A stretch of 64,000 bases of DNA from Steromphala cineraria. Taxonomy: Eukaryota > Mollusca > Gastropoda > Trochida > Trochidae. The notes beneath the pieces are model-generated. The model had not been told where the DNA came from and ran no database searches. It saw only the letters and a program-made list of their open reading frames with translations. Location of the stretch: positions 85,131,060-85,195,059 of the forward strand of contig OU744721.1 of NCBI GenBank assembly GCA_916613615.1. Direction: 5' to 3'. This document shows positions 1-14,099 of the stretch, piece after piece. Made by a program: the position numbers and the translations under genes. Positions within the stretch are counted from its first letter, which is position 1; every line of letters starts with the position of its first letter.

Positions 1-254
1 GTTAAGGTCTTTATGAGATTAGTTTACATTTTTACATTTGTTTATTTAAGTGAATGTAGTGTGCGCGGTTTATGTACTGTTCCCCTTCAAACGTAAAGTC
101 CATGTTCAGAAAACCTTTCAACGTCCAACGCACTGATATGGACAACGTTAATACCTTAAATGTAAGAATTTTGATACTTTCTATCAAAAATAAGACATTT
201 ATGCTCACAGGAAAACAACAAACTCCTACGAAAACGTTTCCTAGTTATTTCACA

Positions 255-600
255 TGCTCTTATTGATAGCAATCAATAGATCGATTGTTTCCATAACCTA
301 CATCTTACTCCGATCCTTTCCCATTTACAGAGGTCACTGCAACCAATCACATCTTCATCCCTATTATTGGACTGGTCAGTTGATTGGCAAATCATGACCA
401 GTGTGGTCAGAGATCCTTGAACCTTTCAGCATGCTTACTCCTCACAGACAGAGTAGGATTTTCTGCTGTATACTTTAGACTCAGGTATTGCGTTTAAAAG
501 CTTTAGGTTTATTTGATGTCTGTAGCGTCGAGAAGAAAACGCGATGATATTTGTATCATGCATTTACAAGGGTTGAAATAAAGAACGAATGTGACCTGCA
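255..600 (+). repeat. Segmental duplication block I, copy A
   Basis: It shares ACATCTTACTC, GATCCTT, GGTCACTGCAACCAATCACA and TTGATTGGCAAA with 9485-9830 in the same order, with many substitutions and small gaps. Noncoding. It marks the left end of the long copy A (about 255-8100). Confidence 0.75.
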
Positions 601-2819
601 AATTAAAAAAAATCAACTGTGACGAATTATTTTCTTGATATGTGGTAAATAAGGTTGCTTTAATGTATGTTCACGGAAAATATATATCACTAAACATTCG
701 TCAAAATACCTGATTTCAAATTATTGATTAAGGCTAGGATCACTGCCAACTTAATTATGGCTGAAGTTTATCTCTTTGATATGAATCTAGTAGAGATATT
801 TTTGTAAAATCTATTTAGGTAGATTTGAATATAAAAAAGAAAAAAAATCAAACGCAAGGAAATAGATAGACATTATGAGAACCCTTGTTTTTAATCAAGT
901 GACAAACATAGGCAAATTCTTTTTTTTTTCAACTGATGGGATTAAGAATTTGACAATTCAAAATAACGACGTTTGCATGAATTTAATATCACAATGAAAA
1001 TCACTTCTACTTCTAAATGCTAGAATCAATCTTAAGAAAGGATTTCGATCTAATAGACCATAATAGTGGCAAGTACTGTTAAGCCACATGACAGTCATGT
1101 GATGATACCTCTTTTGTCAGGAGAGTTTTGGTCATATTGGAAATAGTACGATCTATCATAGTACCAATTCTTAAGAATGCTCTATGGGTTAAAATAGTTC
1201 TTAGCTAAAAGTCACTCTAAGATTGGTTATAAATGGACTCCTAGGTGTTACTTTTAGCTATGTTCTTAGAAAATTCTAAGAATCTTTATTAATACGGCCC
1301 CTGACTCTGAGGGGTAGAGTGTCACTGTTCATAAGCCGGGACCTTCAAATGGAATGATGGACAGGACCGGAACTTCAACAAAAAAGTTTGGTTCTTTCGG
1401 ACAAATTGTGGCAAGTGTAAGATTAATTTACACTTTTAAAAAGTGTACGTTTACTGTTCTTTTGGATACTTATTGATACGTTCGTATATTAATACGTACA
1501 AGAATAGAAAAATTACCTGTTCTACAAACAAACATAGGAGAACAGAATCGAGTGCCTGTTCAACATGGACGATGTAAATATGGTAAATCCTTCAACTCAC
1601 AACTCAATTCGAATATAGAGATAGATGTTAAGTTACAACCCCGACAGCAAAACATTTCAATTATTTAGATTTATACAGAACAATTTCATAACCTAGATTT
1701 GAGATCAGAGTATACGGATCCCAATCACATAACTCTCTTCTTTCCATAGTTGTATTTATTTAAAGATATGAATTTTTGTCATAATTAAGTTTTCCATTGA
1801 TCAGCTTAATTGAACACCAACACCGCTTTGTACAATGTTTGCAGTGTCCATAGGGCTAAACGAAGGCATAATGGATAATTCTCAAGGACTCCTCTATTAC
1901 CAGCCTCATCAATAAGCTGACTCAACACATAAAACGATAGTACCTTAAGTCTGCTGCGTTCATTTCCGGAGATGTAGGTTTATGTGAGCACTGCGCTGCA
2001 ACTGTCACATAAACTGTATCTTGACATGTAAATAATCCATTATCCTCTCACTTATTTATCTGCTACAAACTAATCATCAGATGGAAAAGACACGGCAGTC
2101 ATGCAATGTAGTAATATGTATTATATGCCCATCTTTGTTTTACATTATCATTAAGTTTATATATATTTATATACGGTAAACTGTATGCAACTGTATCCTA
2201 AAATGTCGCTAAAAATCTATCATCTCTAATAATAAGAGTTATGAAAAAGATTATGTAGAATTCAGGAGGTTTTTTTTATAATCATAAAGAATTTTTGCAA
2301 TATTGTGTTATCCATTCAATTCTTATCATTATAGGTTGGTAAGGAAATCATTGTTTTAGTGATACGAGTATTATCATTGTCGCATTGTTTAATTGGTCAA
2401 ACTTGCACTTGTTGATGATGCAAACTATAAGAGACTGGAGTTTTCAATGCGTTTTTGAATAACTAGACTTCTAGTGATTGAACTCTGTGATATTATCTGT
2501 CCTTACAATGCAGATTCCTCTTTTGGCTTTAAAAATTCCATCGATTGATTTTTCATTTGTCTTCATCTTTTTTGTACCCAGAAACACCTTGATTAAAAAA
2601 ATAAGGAAATTGAAATTGTTTCTTTGCTGGCTTGACTGGGAACACTTCTAAATTCATCTACAAATTCTAAATTCATTCAGAAATCAGGGAAAGCATTAAA
2701 AAGTAACTAAATGTGTTTGTCATAATCTTTAAACAACCTGTCATTGACAAATAGACAATTTCTAAACCCAAAATGATCACTAAATTATAAAAAGGTTGAT
2801 CTTTTCAAGACATCTACTT
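600..2819. other. Gene-free AT-rich stretch
   Basis: No credible coding frame. It holds the possible foldback MITE at 1160-1303; otherwise I see unique-looking AT-rich sequence with short homopolymer runs. Confidence 0.6.
1160..1303. mobile_element. Possible foldback MITE
   Basis: TTCTTAGCTAAAAGT (about 1198-1212) and ACTTTTAGCTATGTTCTTAG (about 1250-1269) are imperfect inverted copies about 40 bp apart, flanked by a second inverted pair, TTCTTAAGAAT and ATTCTAAGAATC. The right side ends in ATTAATACGGCCCC. This looks like a short hairpin element, but no target duplication was established. Confidence 0.35.
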
Positions 2820-2831
2820 TCAATATGTTTA
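2820..2831. repeat. Left target-site duplication of the 2.8-kb retroposon
   Basis: TCAATATGTTTA, an exact match to 3145-3156. Confidence 0.7.
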
Positions 2832-3144
2832 CCACCACTGGACCTTATCGTGGTGTGGTGGTTTGTGTGCTTCGGCGACCCCGAGAGCTATGCCAGCTGG
2901 AGCTTACATGCTCCTGGTAGGGTCACCCAAGCTGGACAGGTCGACGGGTAGAAGCCAGACCAAATTTGAGTCCTTCTAAAACCTGCTTTCTATCTCTTAC
3001 TATGCCTTTCTTTCCGTCTTTTCCCTCATCCTTTCGATCCCTTTCTCCCTTATCTATCTACTCTCTTTTGGATGGCAACATCCACGTGTTTAATAACTGA
3101 AATATTGTTCAAAACACGTTAAACACCACCTCCACTCACTCCAC
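2832..3144. mobile_element. Short retroposon with 12-bp target-site duplication
   Basis: TCAATATGTTTA occurs at 2820-2831 and again at 3145-3156, exactly bracketing a 313-bp GC-richer insert. The insert holds TGTGCTTCGGCGACCCCGAG and CTGGAGCTTACATGCTCCTG near its left end, and a CCACTCACTCCAC tail at the right. A 12-bp duplication and a simple-repeat tail fit a SINE or a truncated non-LTR retroposon in plus orientation. It has no coding capacity. Confidence 0.7.
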
Positions 3145-3156
3145 TCAATATGTTTA
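3145..3156. repeat. Right target-site duplication of the 2.8-kb retroposon
   Basis: TCAATATGTTTA, an exact match to 2820-2831. The tail CCACTCACTCCAC directly precedes it. Confidence 0.7.
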
Positions 3157-4074
3157 AATCAGTATTTGCCATTTCAAACTAATATTAAAGATTGTACATT
3201 ACAATTTGATAATTCATCATATATGAATTTCTGCTGAAATCCTTTTCGAAATCTAAACAATGTGCAGAATAGATCAAGACTCTATCATACTTTATTATAC
3301 ATTTTTCATAAGGAAATTTATTGACAATTGCCATTGCATACGCAATAAAAAGACCATATGGACTGAATTAGTAAAACTTGAAAACAAGTACCCCTTTTTC
3401 AGTTTGCTTCATAAATGATCTAATCGGGACCTTCGACATTAAACAATAATTGTTCAAGCATCTGATAGATCTTTCAAATTAAAAATATGTTCAATGGATG
3501 TTAGACAATGATTAATGAAAGTAAACAGTTATTGACGACAAGATAATTTGAGCTTCTTTTCCATCACATGTATCTCAAACAAAATAATTGGTAATCTAAG
3601 CTGGGTTGTCGGATGAGGTCATTTCATTATATGTTTAGATTGAATATTAAGTATTCAAGGTGATAGGACTTTGAAAAACAGATTTCTAATCCTTTGCTAA
3701 ATCTGTCAATATGAAACACACATATAATTGAAATCCTAAACATTAATCACCATTTATGACATTAAATAGTTTTGAATGGAGAACATAGACATATATGTCC
3801 ATGGAATTAGCCATATTACACTACGAGGAATTTGTAAATAGTGTGTACATTGTTTCACATCAATTTTGATTAATTTTGATTTCTTTCTGTAAATAATAAT
3901 TTTCATATATTTTTGTGATAGGTTTTAAATTATCAAGGGTAAACTAATTGATCTATTATAGTTAAAAAGTTGTCTTATGAGTTTTTATTTTTTAAATAAA
4001 TTTACCATTTACATTATGTACATACAAAAGTGCCCTTTGTTGGCATCAATTCCTACATAATAAAGATTAGTTTT

Positions 4075-4330
4075 AGGGTAACTAGATAACACATAACGTC
4101 TTCATGTTAACAAAGCATTTAAAACGTTTCAAACAGGGAACGTGTTTGTGTATCGTTCAACGGTCATTAACACAATATTCCTCTAAACAACAAGTTTAGT
4201 AATGACAAATGAGACAGAAACTGTTCATACCTTCTCAAGAATGGAATATCAGAAGTTCATGTAGGAGAATTGTCACCATTTAACGTCCCAAGTCGTATGA
4301 AACAAACTATCTCTCACGGTTAAATAGAAG
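4075..4330 (+). repeat. Segmental duplication block II, copy A
   Basis: CAAAGCATTTAAAACG, GTCATTAACACAATATTCC and TCTAAACAACAAGTTTAG align with 11025-11275 and 49485-49730 in order. It is not coding in any copy. Confidence 0.7.
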
Positions 4331-5299
4331 AAGTCAAAATTTCAAAACGTTATGGAAGGTACTTTTCGTTTATCCCTTCTTCTTAAAACGGCTTGATCTG
4401 TTTGATATGTTCATACTCATGGCTTCATAGTTACTCACTGTTGTAGAATTCATTCAAGAGTGTACTTAGTTGATTGGTTGAAGAGGACATTATTGGCTGA
4501 GGGGATGTAATACCCTTAAAGTTGTCATCCATATATGTTTTCTCATTATCATCATTCCAACTTCTGAATGCCCCTTAAAGAAGCTACTTCTTACTAATTA
4601 AATAACCATTTGAATAACAAATAAATAGCTTTCAATGGATTGATATACAATACAGTCATATTTCTAGTGATTTATCTTTGATACAACTTACAGTATTAGT
4701 AACTTGCATACAAACTCTTAAACTGTTTATGCAGTTGATAAGGACTAGATTATTTGCGAATTATCATCAGACAGACAGACAGATACTTATATAAGCACAG
4801 ACCAATTTGGTCTCAGGCCATTTACATAACGTTGTTATACAATACAAACCGGTTGGCAAGGATGTACTGAACGAGAATTAATTACAACGGGTTTTAAATG
4901 CTTCAAAGCAATATTTTGCTAACATTTTCAATTCTTTTACATTAAAAGTCTCCATTAATGATATAAATGTGTAATAACTACAACTAATTGGTAATGGGCC
5001 CCTTATTAAGCCTATCGTATTTCAAACACTTATCAAAAACCTAAATTTCACATATTTACTGATATATGTTTAAATAAAATAATGAAGGAGTCTTTTGCTT
5101 ACTCTACTCATAAGTTTGCAAAGGTTTTAGAAATGCTTAAGCTTATTTATTGAATGAGGTTTTGAATAACGGAAAACGGATGTGTGATCTGCTGTCACTT
5201 ATTTCAGAATTTAAATCAATTATTTATCTCTCAAAGTCTTAACATGCATTTGTGATTTAAGCTAAAATGAACCGAAGTTTTCGACTGTTAATCTTGGAA

Positions 5300-5395
5300 A
5301 TGGTTGAAACGACAGCAGGGGTACTTCCCCTGAAAAGAGTTTAATGCCTCCTGGACTTTAAATCCATTTGCGACCACTTACATTGCTTCATTTCA
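5300..5395 (+). repeat. Segmental duplication block III, copy A
   Basis: CAGCAGGGGTACTTCCCCTG, TTTAATGCCTCCTGGAC and AAATCCATTTGCGACCACTT are conserved with 12305-12395 and 50655-50745. Block III is the best conserved of the blocks seen. Confidence 0.75.
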
Positions 5396-7364
5396 ACAGG
5401 GAATATGAAAAAACACGTTTGCTTAAGGGGAAATGTTGCATCGTAAAGTTTCCCTCTTATTTATTCTTTTTAATTCGATTAAAAATATCTGAAGAATAAT
5501 TTTTTTGTTAAACTTTGAAGCAATATATAAGATTAATTGCCAGTTTGTGATTTCAGTTTTTGCAAACCATTCCCAGAGGTATTAAAACTGTTTGTGGTGT
5601 CATTTAAACTAATTCTTTGTTTTGGAGAACAAATATTAAGTCATTTTAAGTTTCACTTTTTGAAAAAACTGATTGACATAAACGTGAACAGATGTAGATA
5701 ATTCATTTACAAATTGTTTAAAATAAGCTACAATTTAACTAACTTTCAGTTAACTATTTCATAATACAATTTGTGAAATCTACAAGAAAGCTTTAATTTG
5801 TTTTTGGCTTTGAGGAATGTCTTTGTGTTTGAGAATGTGTGAATATGGGATGTGTCCTCTTGCAGTTTTTTTACTTTGTCCATTATCTTAATCCAGCAAC
5901 CTATCACACGAAACAATACAGTCCTTTCTGGATCCAATGCGAGCTGAAACTAACAGGGTAATGGCTACAATGGTAAAAACAAATCAAAGACCACCCGCAC
6001 CATTTTGAACGGCTAAAAATCAAACTCCAACGTTCAAAGCCAAGCACCTGCAACTTCACAACAAGATAGTAAAGGCACTCCTAGTAATATCCTTTATAAA
6101 ACAAAATAATCTTGTCGGATTCTTCACGTCATAACAAAAGAGCAAAAATGTCATAATTAATTGTTTTATTTTACTGGAGCGTCATCACGGGACCAGACCC
6201 AATGACAGGTGAGATCATACAATAACGCCTAATTAATGAGAAACTTAAGAGTTGTAAGAAATAAAAAATCTAACTCCTGAGAATTTAATTGCTTTTAGGG
6301 AGCTTTATTATTACATTGTATGTAGTTTAAAACAAAACAGATGGCACTTTCCCTTCCATTTCAACTTTTGAAGCATTGACAAAAGATATTCCATACAACG
6401 AAAGGCCTAGAACATAGTTGTAAAAGCAGAATGAACTCTCTGATGATGTTTCCATCATCTACTCCAACCTATTGATTATCTATCTAACAATTAACGATGT
6501 ACCAACGAAGAAAATCAAACGAAAACGTAAATCTTGAGGAAGTCAGATCTAAGAATGTTTACAAATTGTCATTTTAGTTACGAGATGTTTATGGTGAGTA
6601 ATGAGTAACATTACTTTAAGATGTAGCATGGCATGGTATGTAATATAACAAAGAAACCATTATGATAACTTCATGTTTTGAAACAAGTCTTTATATATAC
6701 AACCTGATTAAATCACAAAATTTAAAGATGAAGTAATATGTATAACGCTTCTGAGAACTGTCAATACATTCATTCATTTAATTTTCAAGATTATGGTTCA
6801 TTGTGTGAGATGACCAGAGTATGGTGCAAAACAACGTCTTTCCATAATCCTTTTTTTGACTTTTCTACACGAATTACATGCATGTAATTTTCAGTACAAT
6901 GAATAAAGATTTTGCTAAAGTATGTCGAGCTTCACTGCATTGCATATATTTTTAAGACGATTCACAATTTTTTTATTCTAATATTTTTATTGTGTTTTAT
7001 TATTTAACTGGCGTAAATAAAGCTTGATGTATGACGGGAAAATCAAGATGAGAAACTGTTAATTGTTCGGATAATTGAACAACATCTGTTAAGCTTTTTG
7101 CTCCAAATCCAAAATCCAATCTCTATTTCAGGCAGTTCTGCTTAAAATTGTATATCTATAAATCCTAAATACCAATCTACTTATTACTACTTAGCAGTTA
7201 CTTCCATTACGTCACTCTTCAGTACAATGCTAAAGGGCTTTTTTAAATAATTAAAATATACAAAAAACTAGCCAGTAATCGTTTTGTTTAGTTACTTGGA
7301 CAAACTGTTATGACTCACGTTTAATGGAAAATGTGTGTTATATCCAATTCTTCACTCCCTTCAC

Positions 7365-7530
7365 ATGTGTTTGAACTCCCTCTCTTGTTAAGTCCCTCAT
7401 TAGTAAGAGGTGTATGTACTTGAGATTTGATTTCCCCTGAGACTGTGGTCAATCGTACACATGGATCAAAATATGGGATGGTCAATATCAAAGACACCCC
7501 CTAACACACTTTGTTTTACAACAAATCATC
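7365..7530 (+). repeat. Segmental duplication block IV, copy A
   Basis: TAGTAAGAGGTGTATG, TTTGATTTCCCCTGAGACTG and CAAAGACAC align with 13560-13735 and 44400-44580. Confidence 0.75.
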
Positions 7531-9484
7531 TGGATGGTAAGTGAAACTTCAGTTTAAATATTAAGCATCAATGATAACTATTCTTATGGTTTTCATTTCT
7601 CGGCAGATGAGCGGTGCTTTGAGCTTATTAGTGTAACTAGAGCTGGCAGTTGCACTGGCAAATGGCTCAGTCGTTGAGCTGTGTACAGGGGTTGATGAGT
7701 TATAATGTACATGAAGGGACTTTCTGTCTGATAAATCATATGGTCATCATGGTCATGGTATTTCTTATGCGTTCTCTATTATCAGTATATAGAACAGACA
7801 CATGAAATCAAGTGTGTCGTGGTAACAAATCATCTTATGTGTGTGCCCAAAGCACTGTGTTCTATCCTTTCAAAACACGTTTCAGGCATTAACGGTTCCT
7901 TGTGTTACAACTTACTCCTAGCATGTGAATTCATCAATTAATCAAAATGACTATTTTTCACTCTGTTATTCATGTCTTCACCTTCACTCTTTAATACATA
8001 TGAAATACATTGCAAATGTAAATAAAAATGCTAGTGTTTTGAACGTTAGGAATCTTTTGTTTAATATCATGTCAAAATCGACATGAAGCTGAAAATTTCA
8101 ATTACAATTTTTGTGTAACATTTCTACATAAAAGCGTCAAGCGTCAATACAATTCAAGTCACAGAGGTTTTGAGAAATGCTTTGCTGCATTGAGTAGTTA
8201 TTTTTCAAAACTCTTTTAAAACAGTTCTTGCTTGTGTTCAGAAATTTATGATTGATACATTTGACGATCTCAATAAATTTCGTTAAACATTTGTGAGAAC
8301 GAAATTCGCAGCTTTCTTTTTGTAGTATTTAGACAGCTGTAACATGTACTGCATATCCAATTAAAAATGTAAGGACAGCACGTACCAAGGATATATATTT
8401 AATTAACATAAAATAGTTTGGGGTTTCTTTGAAAGAAAGCTCATAATCCAGTGGACCCTCTGTGATATTCATTGTGCTACTGTCAGTTGAACTGGTAATC
8501 AGCTAGCTGACTAACTCTATTATGTGGTCATCATATTTCATATATGCATGGTTAAATAACAGTATGCAAAGGAAATAAAAAGTGCACTCCATTTACTTTC
8601 CAAATGACAATAAAAGCCGACAGAAACCTTGGAGTTATTAAATTATGCTTTAAAAAATCTCACAAGGGAATACGATGTCGGTGAGTCTTTTTGTGAGCTG
8701 ATTTAAGTAGTACGTCTCACTGATCTCATCTCATGAAAGTAGGTTATATTTCTTATCTAGCTCAGAAAGGAATATTTATATGGAAAAATATATTTCTGCT
8801 GATTTTTATCACTCCCTTTATCATTATATTCAGATTGAATAAGAGATTACCGAACAAAAATCCTATCCATATAAGATAGGCTATTGAATTTCTTGATTTG
8901 TACATGTAAAAGCAAATCTTATTAGAGAGGCTGATTGTTACTGAGGTACATCATAAGTAAGGATATCTTGAAATCACTGATTCTCACAAAGACATAATGA
9001 AAAAGGAATCTGTGTTATTTGCCAATCGTAAAAAAACTAGGTTATCTTGAAGCTAAGTTCTTTAAGTCTAATTTTATGTGGTTTAAACATATTTATTCAC
9101 TGAATGTGGTGGGATTGGCAAACAAGCACACCAGCGCTTATGTTAATGCCGCTCCCTAATTTTATGTTATAATGAAGAGGAATATACGGATGACACTTTC
9201 CTCGTTCATTGTATGCGACGTGTCGACACAGATTCTTGTGTCGTTCTCAAGCAGAATACAGAATAAAGAAGTAGGAACATATATTGAAGTATATATATAC
9301 AATACACAGTAAAAACAACTAATTAAACAGAGATAAGAAGCCAGTAATGTACGAAGCAGGAGATGAGCAGTGTAAATACCTTATATGTATGTATTATCAA
9401 ATACTTTTAAGAGAACAATACAGCTACGCTCACATGAAAATAATAGTAACTCTCATGTTACTCTCAAGGAAATACTCTTTTTTA

Positions 9485-9830
9485 GCTTCTTTGAGGTACT
9501 GTAATCAGTACTCGATTGTTTGCATCACTTACATCTTACTCAGATCCTTCTCCTTTTACAAGGGTCACTGCAACCAATCACATCTCCACCTCTAGTATTG
9601 GGGCGGTCATTTGATTGGCAAAGCATTACCACTGGTCAGACATCCTTGAACCATTCAGCACATTTGTCGTATTCTCCTCGATATAATTTAGTTTTATTGA
9701 TTGTTGTGCAAACGGTACGCTTTATTACCTGTCTACAGCTTTCAGAAGAAAGGTCGATAATATTTGCATCTTGCAGATACATTGTACATGTATTGAAATA
9801 AAAAGGTGAAAGTGACCTGCAAATCTAAGG
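9485..9830 (+). repeat. Segmental duplication block I, copy B
   Basis: Counterpart of 255-600, including GGTCACTGCAACCAATCACA and the following TTGATTGGCAAAGCATTACC. Open frames of 82 and 93 codons overlap it in different registers; neither is preserved in copy A, so I treat both as incidental. Confidence 0.75.
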
Positions 9831-11024
9831 GATTCAAATGTGATGACATATTTTCTTGAAGGCTAATAGGTGGCAAAAGAGTTTTATCAAAGTGAAGGGA
9901 CTTTACTTCAGACTAAATATCCCTCAAATTCCTGATTTCAGTTTATTGATTATGGTCATGATTGATTCCAATTTAATCATTGCTTGTTTACAAATGTATT
10001 TCAATTTTACTTTTATCCATCACCAACACATAATACTTATCCATTGCTTTATTTGCTACAACATAACACTACATACTTGATTTGATTAAAAGAAAATAAA
10101 CTTCCTCCTTTATCAAGACAGCTATAAAAAACGTGTATTGTTTAAGCCCTTGGGCCTTTCTATATGCAGATAGGCCGGAAACTAACTGGTCATAACCATA
10201 TATTTAGACTCGGTTTTGACAGTTTTCCCAAATAAATTTTTTTTAAAGAGAAATACCGAAATAACTTGATTCACCAAATAATGTTATTTAAATGTGTTTG
10301 AGAAACACATACAAGTTTGACAGAACACACTATATCGGCATTATTTTGTAAAACTTCATATCAATATTCTATGATTTTCTTTATTTAACTTTAAAATCTT
10401 TAAAAGATTATTTTACACGACTGTACATGTGTACACAGGTATTACAATAAAAATAGCCATTATCCTAAAACGAAAACTTGTGTATTTTTTCAAAAAAATC
10501 ATTGATTCATGACATTCAGAATAATTAAGGTTAACGTTATCTTAAATCTTAGATTAATGTCGTAAATTTGTAGTTTGATTTTTATATTTGAATAATCCCT
10601 CAATGTCTCAGTGGACTTACTCATTACATAAAATATACTCAAGCATCTAATAAATCTTTACAACAAAGGGGATGTTCAAACCATTTCACTTTGGTCTATG
10701 AATAATGAGAAATGAAGAATCTCAATCGTTAAAGAAACATAATTTGTTCTTCAAACAGTGGAAATAGACTCTCATGTATACATTCTTCGTGCAAATAATA
10801 CAAGATTTCGGTAAAGAATATTTTGTAGAAGTACATATAAGGATAAAAAGGATTGAACAAATTAACTACAGAATATTTTATGGTTGATATTCGATTATCG
10901 AAGTACGTTTATTATGAACATAAACAAATGCACATTGGTGACATTATTTCCTGAAATGTTAATCTTTCTATAAGGTATATCTTTGTATCTAATGGATAAC
11001 CTTTTTGCAATTTTCAAATGAAAT

Positions 11025-11275
11025 ATAACATTTTCATTTTAACAAGGCATTTAAAGGGGTTTAAACAGCGTTGAAACGTGTCTGTGCAGCTTTTAGCAGT
11101 GATTACCACACTCTTCCTCTAAACAACAAGGTTAATGGTGAATAATGAGACAGTAACATTGCTCCGGGAAAGTGTTCATCTCCTTCAGAATGAAATATTA
11201 CAATTTCGTGTGCGAGAAATGGAGCCATTTAGAGTCCTTGTTCCTGTATAACAAACTATATTTTTCAGTTACCTT
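11025..11275 (+). repeat. Segmental duplication block II, copy B
   Basis: CAAGGCATTTAAAGGGG, TGATTACCACACTCTTCC, TCTAAACAACAAGGTTAATG and TAATGAGACAGTAACATTGC match 4075-4330 and 49485-49730. Confidence 0.7.
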
Positions 11276-12304
11276 TTTACAATTGAACAATGGCTCTATC
11301 AATTTGTAATGTGGAATATTTGTGTAAGTTGAAAGATCTTTATGTATAGTGAAGGACACTTTTCTAATTTCATTCTTGATCAATTTCAAAATGGGTTTAT
11401 ATTGTTATTATTTTGATACTCTTGACAAGGCTCGCAAAATACAATGTTTGTTCCTAATGCAGGAGATTAACAATCCCAAACCACAATCGCATGATAATCT
11501 CAACATTCATTCATAATGAAAGACGGTTTATTTGGTTTATTTTTTTGTAAATGGTCTTGATCACCTTAAGAACTAGTTTAACTTAAGATAACTGGATGTC
11601 TCTGTATGCAATTAGAATGTACACTACATTAAATCAGCATTAGGTTCCTAATCTACGCCAATCGTTTCTCTCCGTGTGTAATTAGCCTCAAATAACAGCT
11701 TCTAAATCAGTCCTGTACACGAACAGTTTCAAATAGCATGACTCAAAGTATGAAGGTTATTATTACCAAAATATAACTTGTATTTTCACAAATCGACAAT
11801 AAATCCTTTGTCAACCCGCTGATGGATGTCACATCAACTATTTATAACCAATTGGATCAATTTGCTTTTTGATTAGTCAAAAATACCTTAGTTTTAATTA
11901 ATTCACGATATTATGCAATGTAGTCGTATATCTAGTGGTTAATCATAAATATAAATTACGTAACATTTTATTCAAGACATTATGAAACCGTTACTAAGGA
12001 CAAACCAACAAGTACTTGGAAGTTATACAAAAATAACATCAATCAAAGAGGAAAACATAATAGTAAAAATGAAGAATTATCATATTACGCATACATGTAT
12101 GTTAAACATGGCAGATTTAAATACCATCCTGTAACTTAAATGTTGCAATATTTAACATACTTACATTTCACAGCAACCAAACTAACTACCTAAACCTAAT
12201 TACGACTTTATAATACATACCCATGTTTCAAATTTGAGGGAGGGGGAAAGATCGTTAACTTAGCTTTAGCGAATTTAAGTTTTAAACAGGTAATCGTGTA
12301 CATG

Positions 12305-12395
12305 GTGGACGTGACAGCAGGGGTATTTCCCCTGAAACGAACTTAATACCTCCTGGACTTAAACTCCATTTGTCACCACTTATATTGCTTTATAT
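12305..12395 (+). repeat. Segmental duplication block III, copy B
   Basis: CAGCAGGGGTATTTCCCCTG, TTAATACCTCCTGGAC and CTCCATTTGTCACCACTTAT match the other two copies. The reading frame open in copy D is not kept here. Confidence 0.75.
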
Positions 12396-13559
12396 AAAAA
12401 AGTGATTGTTAAAAGGGAGATGTTCCAATAATGTCTGAAGTGTCATGTTACATTACCGTTAAAGCAATCTAAATTATTCGCCCAAAATGAAGAAATATTT
12501 TTGAATCAATAGTCAGTTTGTATTTTCAGGTTTTGCTAAATTGTGTTTGTTGTGCCGTTTCACCTAATAATATTACTTTAACTAAACATAATAGAACAAA
12601 GGACGACACTTTACCTTCAAAATGTGTTATAAAAACTTTTGAAGTTTTGACCTTAATTGTACACTATGAAAGGTAAAGGTAGTAATGTTTATAATTATCT
12701 ACATGTGCGTCCCGGGAACATTGTTTTCAAGGTATTGGTTACTCTCTTAAAATGCTTATTCACTCTACTCCAACCTATTGATTCTTCATCTATTTTGTAC
12801 TAACGAACAATGTAAACGAAAATGGTAAACCAGAGGAAATAAATCCAAAACAAAGTTTCAAATTTGTCATTATATTTAATTAATTATTTCAACAAATGAC
12901 CTCATACTTACTTACGGGATGTTTATGGTGGATAATGAGCAACATAACTTGAACATGTACAAAGCATGTAACTTGGCAATATGTTCAAAACAACAAAATC
13001 TAAAGATGCAAGATTATGGACAAGAACTGTCAAGACATTTATTTATTGATTTGTCAAGATCAAGGCAACTTCATATCCGCTATTGAGATGACAAATGTTA
13101 ATTATGCAACAACATAACTTCTTTCCAGTATTATAATTGCAACATTTGTTTGAGAGAATTAATTAAACATAGTCATGTCAAACAACGATAATTTATACTT
13201 TATAACAGTTATATATTTCAGCAATATGCTGACGTTGTTTATATTATATTTTCATCCTGATGTGAAAATGCCATATTTAAGCTTCTATTACTGCAGCACT
13301 GCAGGAAAATGTTAATTGTAAACGACAGAGATTTATTTTTATATTTACAATTACAATCTTGTCAAGAACAACATCAATAACCAATTGGTCTATTAAAGGG
13401 GATAACGGAATAAAGTGATAAACATGCAAGATTATTCAGTAAAAGTCAATATTTCCACAACACTAACATTTTTTTTACAATGCCAAAATGGTGATTTAAG
13501 AAAAAAATATTTGATTGGCTTCTTTTTCTTTAATTTAATTGTATATTCTGTCTTTTTCT

Positions 13560-13735
13560 ACACATGTGTCCGATTTGCTATAGCCAGCTGTTGACAAGAT
13601 TCTTTAAATTGGTGAGAGTTGTATGGTATATCAGAGGTTTGATTTCTCCTGAGACTGTGACCAATTGACACTTAGATCCAACATATGTAATGACCAATAG
13701 CAAAGACACGATCCGTTTTGTTATACAGCGAAATA
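13560..13735 (+). repeat. Segmental duplication block IV, copy B
   Basis: CACATGTGTCCGATTTGCTA, GTTTGATTTCTCCTGAGACT, GTGACC and GACACGATCCGTTTTGTTAT match copy C more closely than copy A. A short second echo of its end follows at 13835-13965 (ACCAATAGCATCCGTTTCGT, CTGATCTTCAGT). Confidence 0.75.
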
Positions 13736-14099
13736 AAACTGATCTTCAGTAAAAAGAATAATGCTAAATGATATTTTTCATATAGGAGATAATAGGAACT
13801 AGAAAAGTGTGCATGTGATGTCCCTAGTCCCAAACCAATCGTACAGTTAAATCAAATATACATGATGACCAATAGCATCCGTTTCGTTATACAGCAAATA
13901 ATTTTCCTAATAAGCTGATCTTCAGTGTAAAGATAATTGATCAATGTCTTTTTTCATATAGGAGATAGTACAAACTAGAAATATGTGCATGTGATGCACC
14001 GTGATGTCCCCCGTCCCAAGTTAGAATAAAACCTGTCATCTTAAACCTTATTTGTCAGTGAAGCAAGAGACATCCACCTAAGGTTAATATTTAAGAAAA

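Larger units (their letters stand above)
3157..9484. other. Gene-free stretch, remainder of duplicated segment A
   Basis: It contains duplication blocks II, III and IV and a short (CAGA)n run near 4769. A further weak pair is GATGTTTATGGTGAGTAATG (about 6584) with GATGTTTATGGTGGATAATG (about 12918). The 63-codon minus frame at 5746-5937 shows no domain. Confidence 0.6.
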
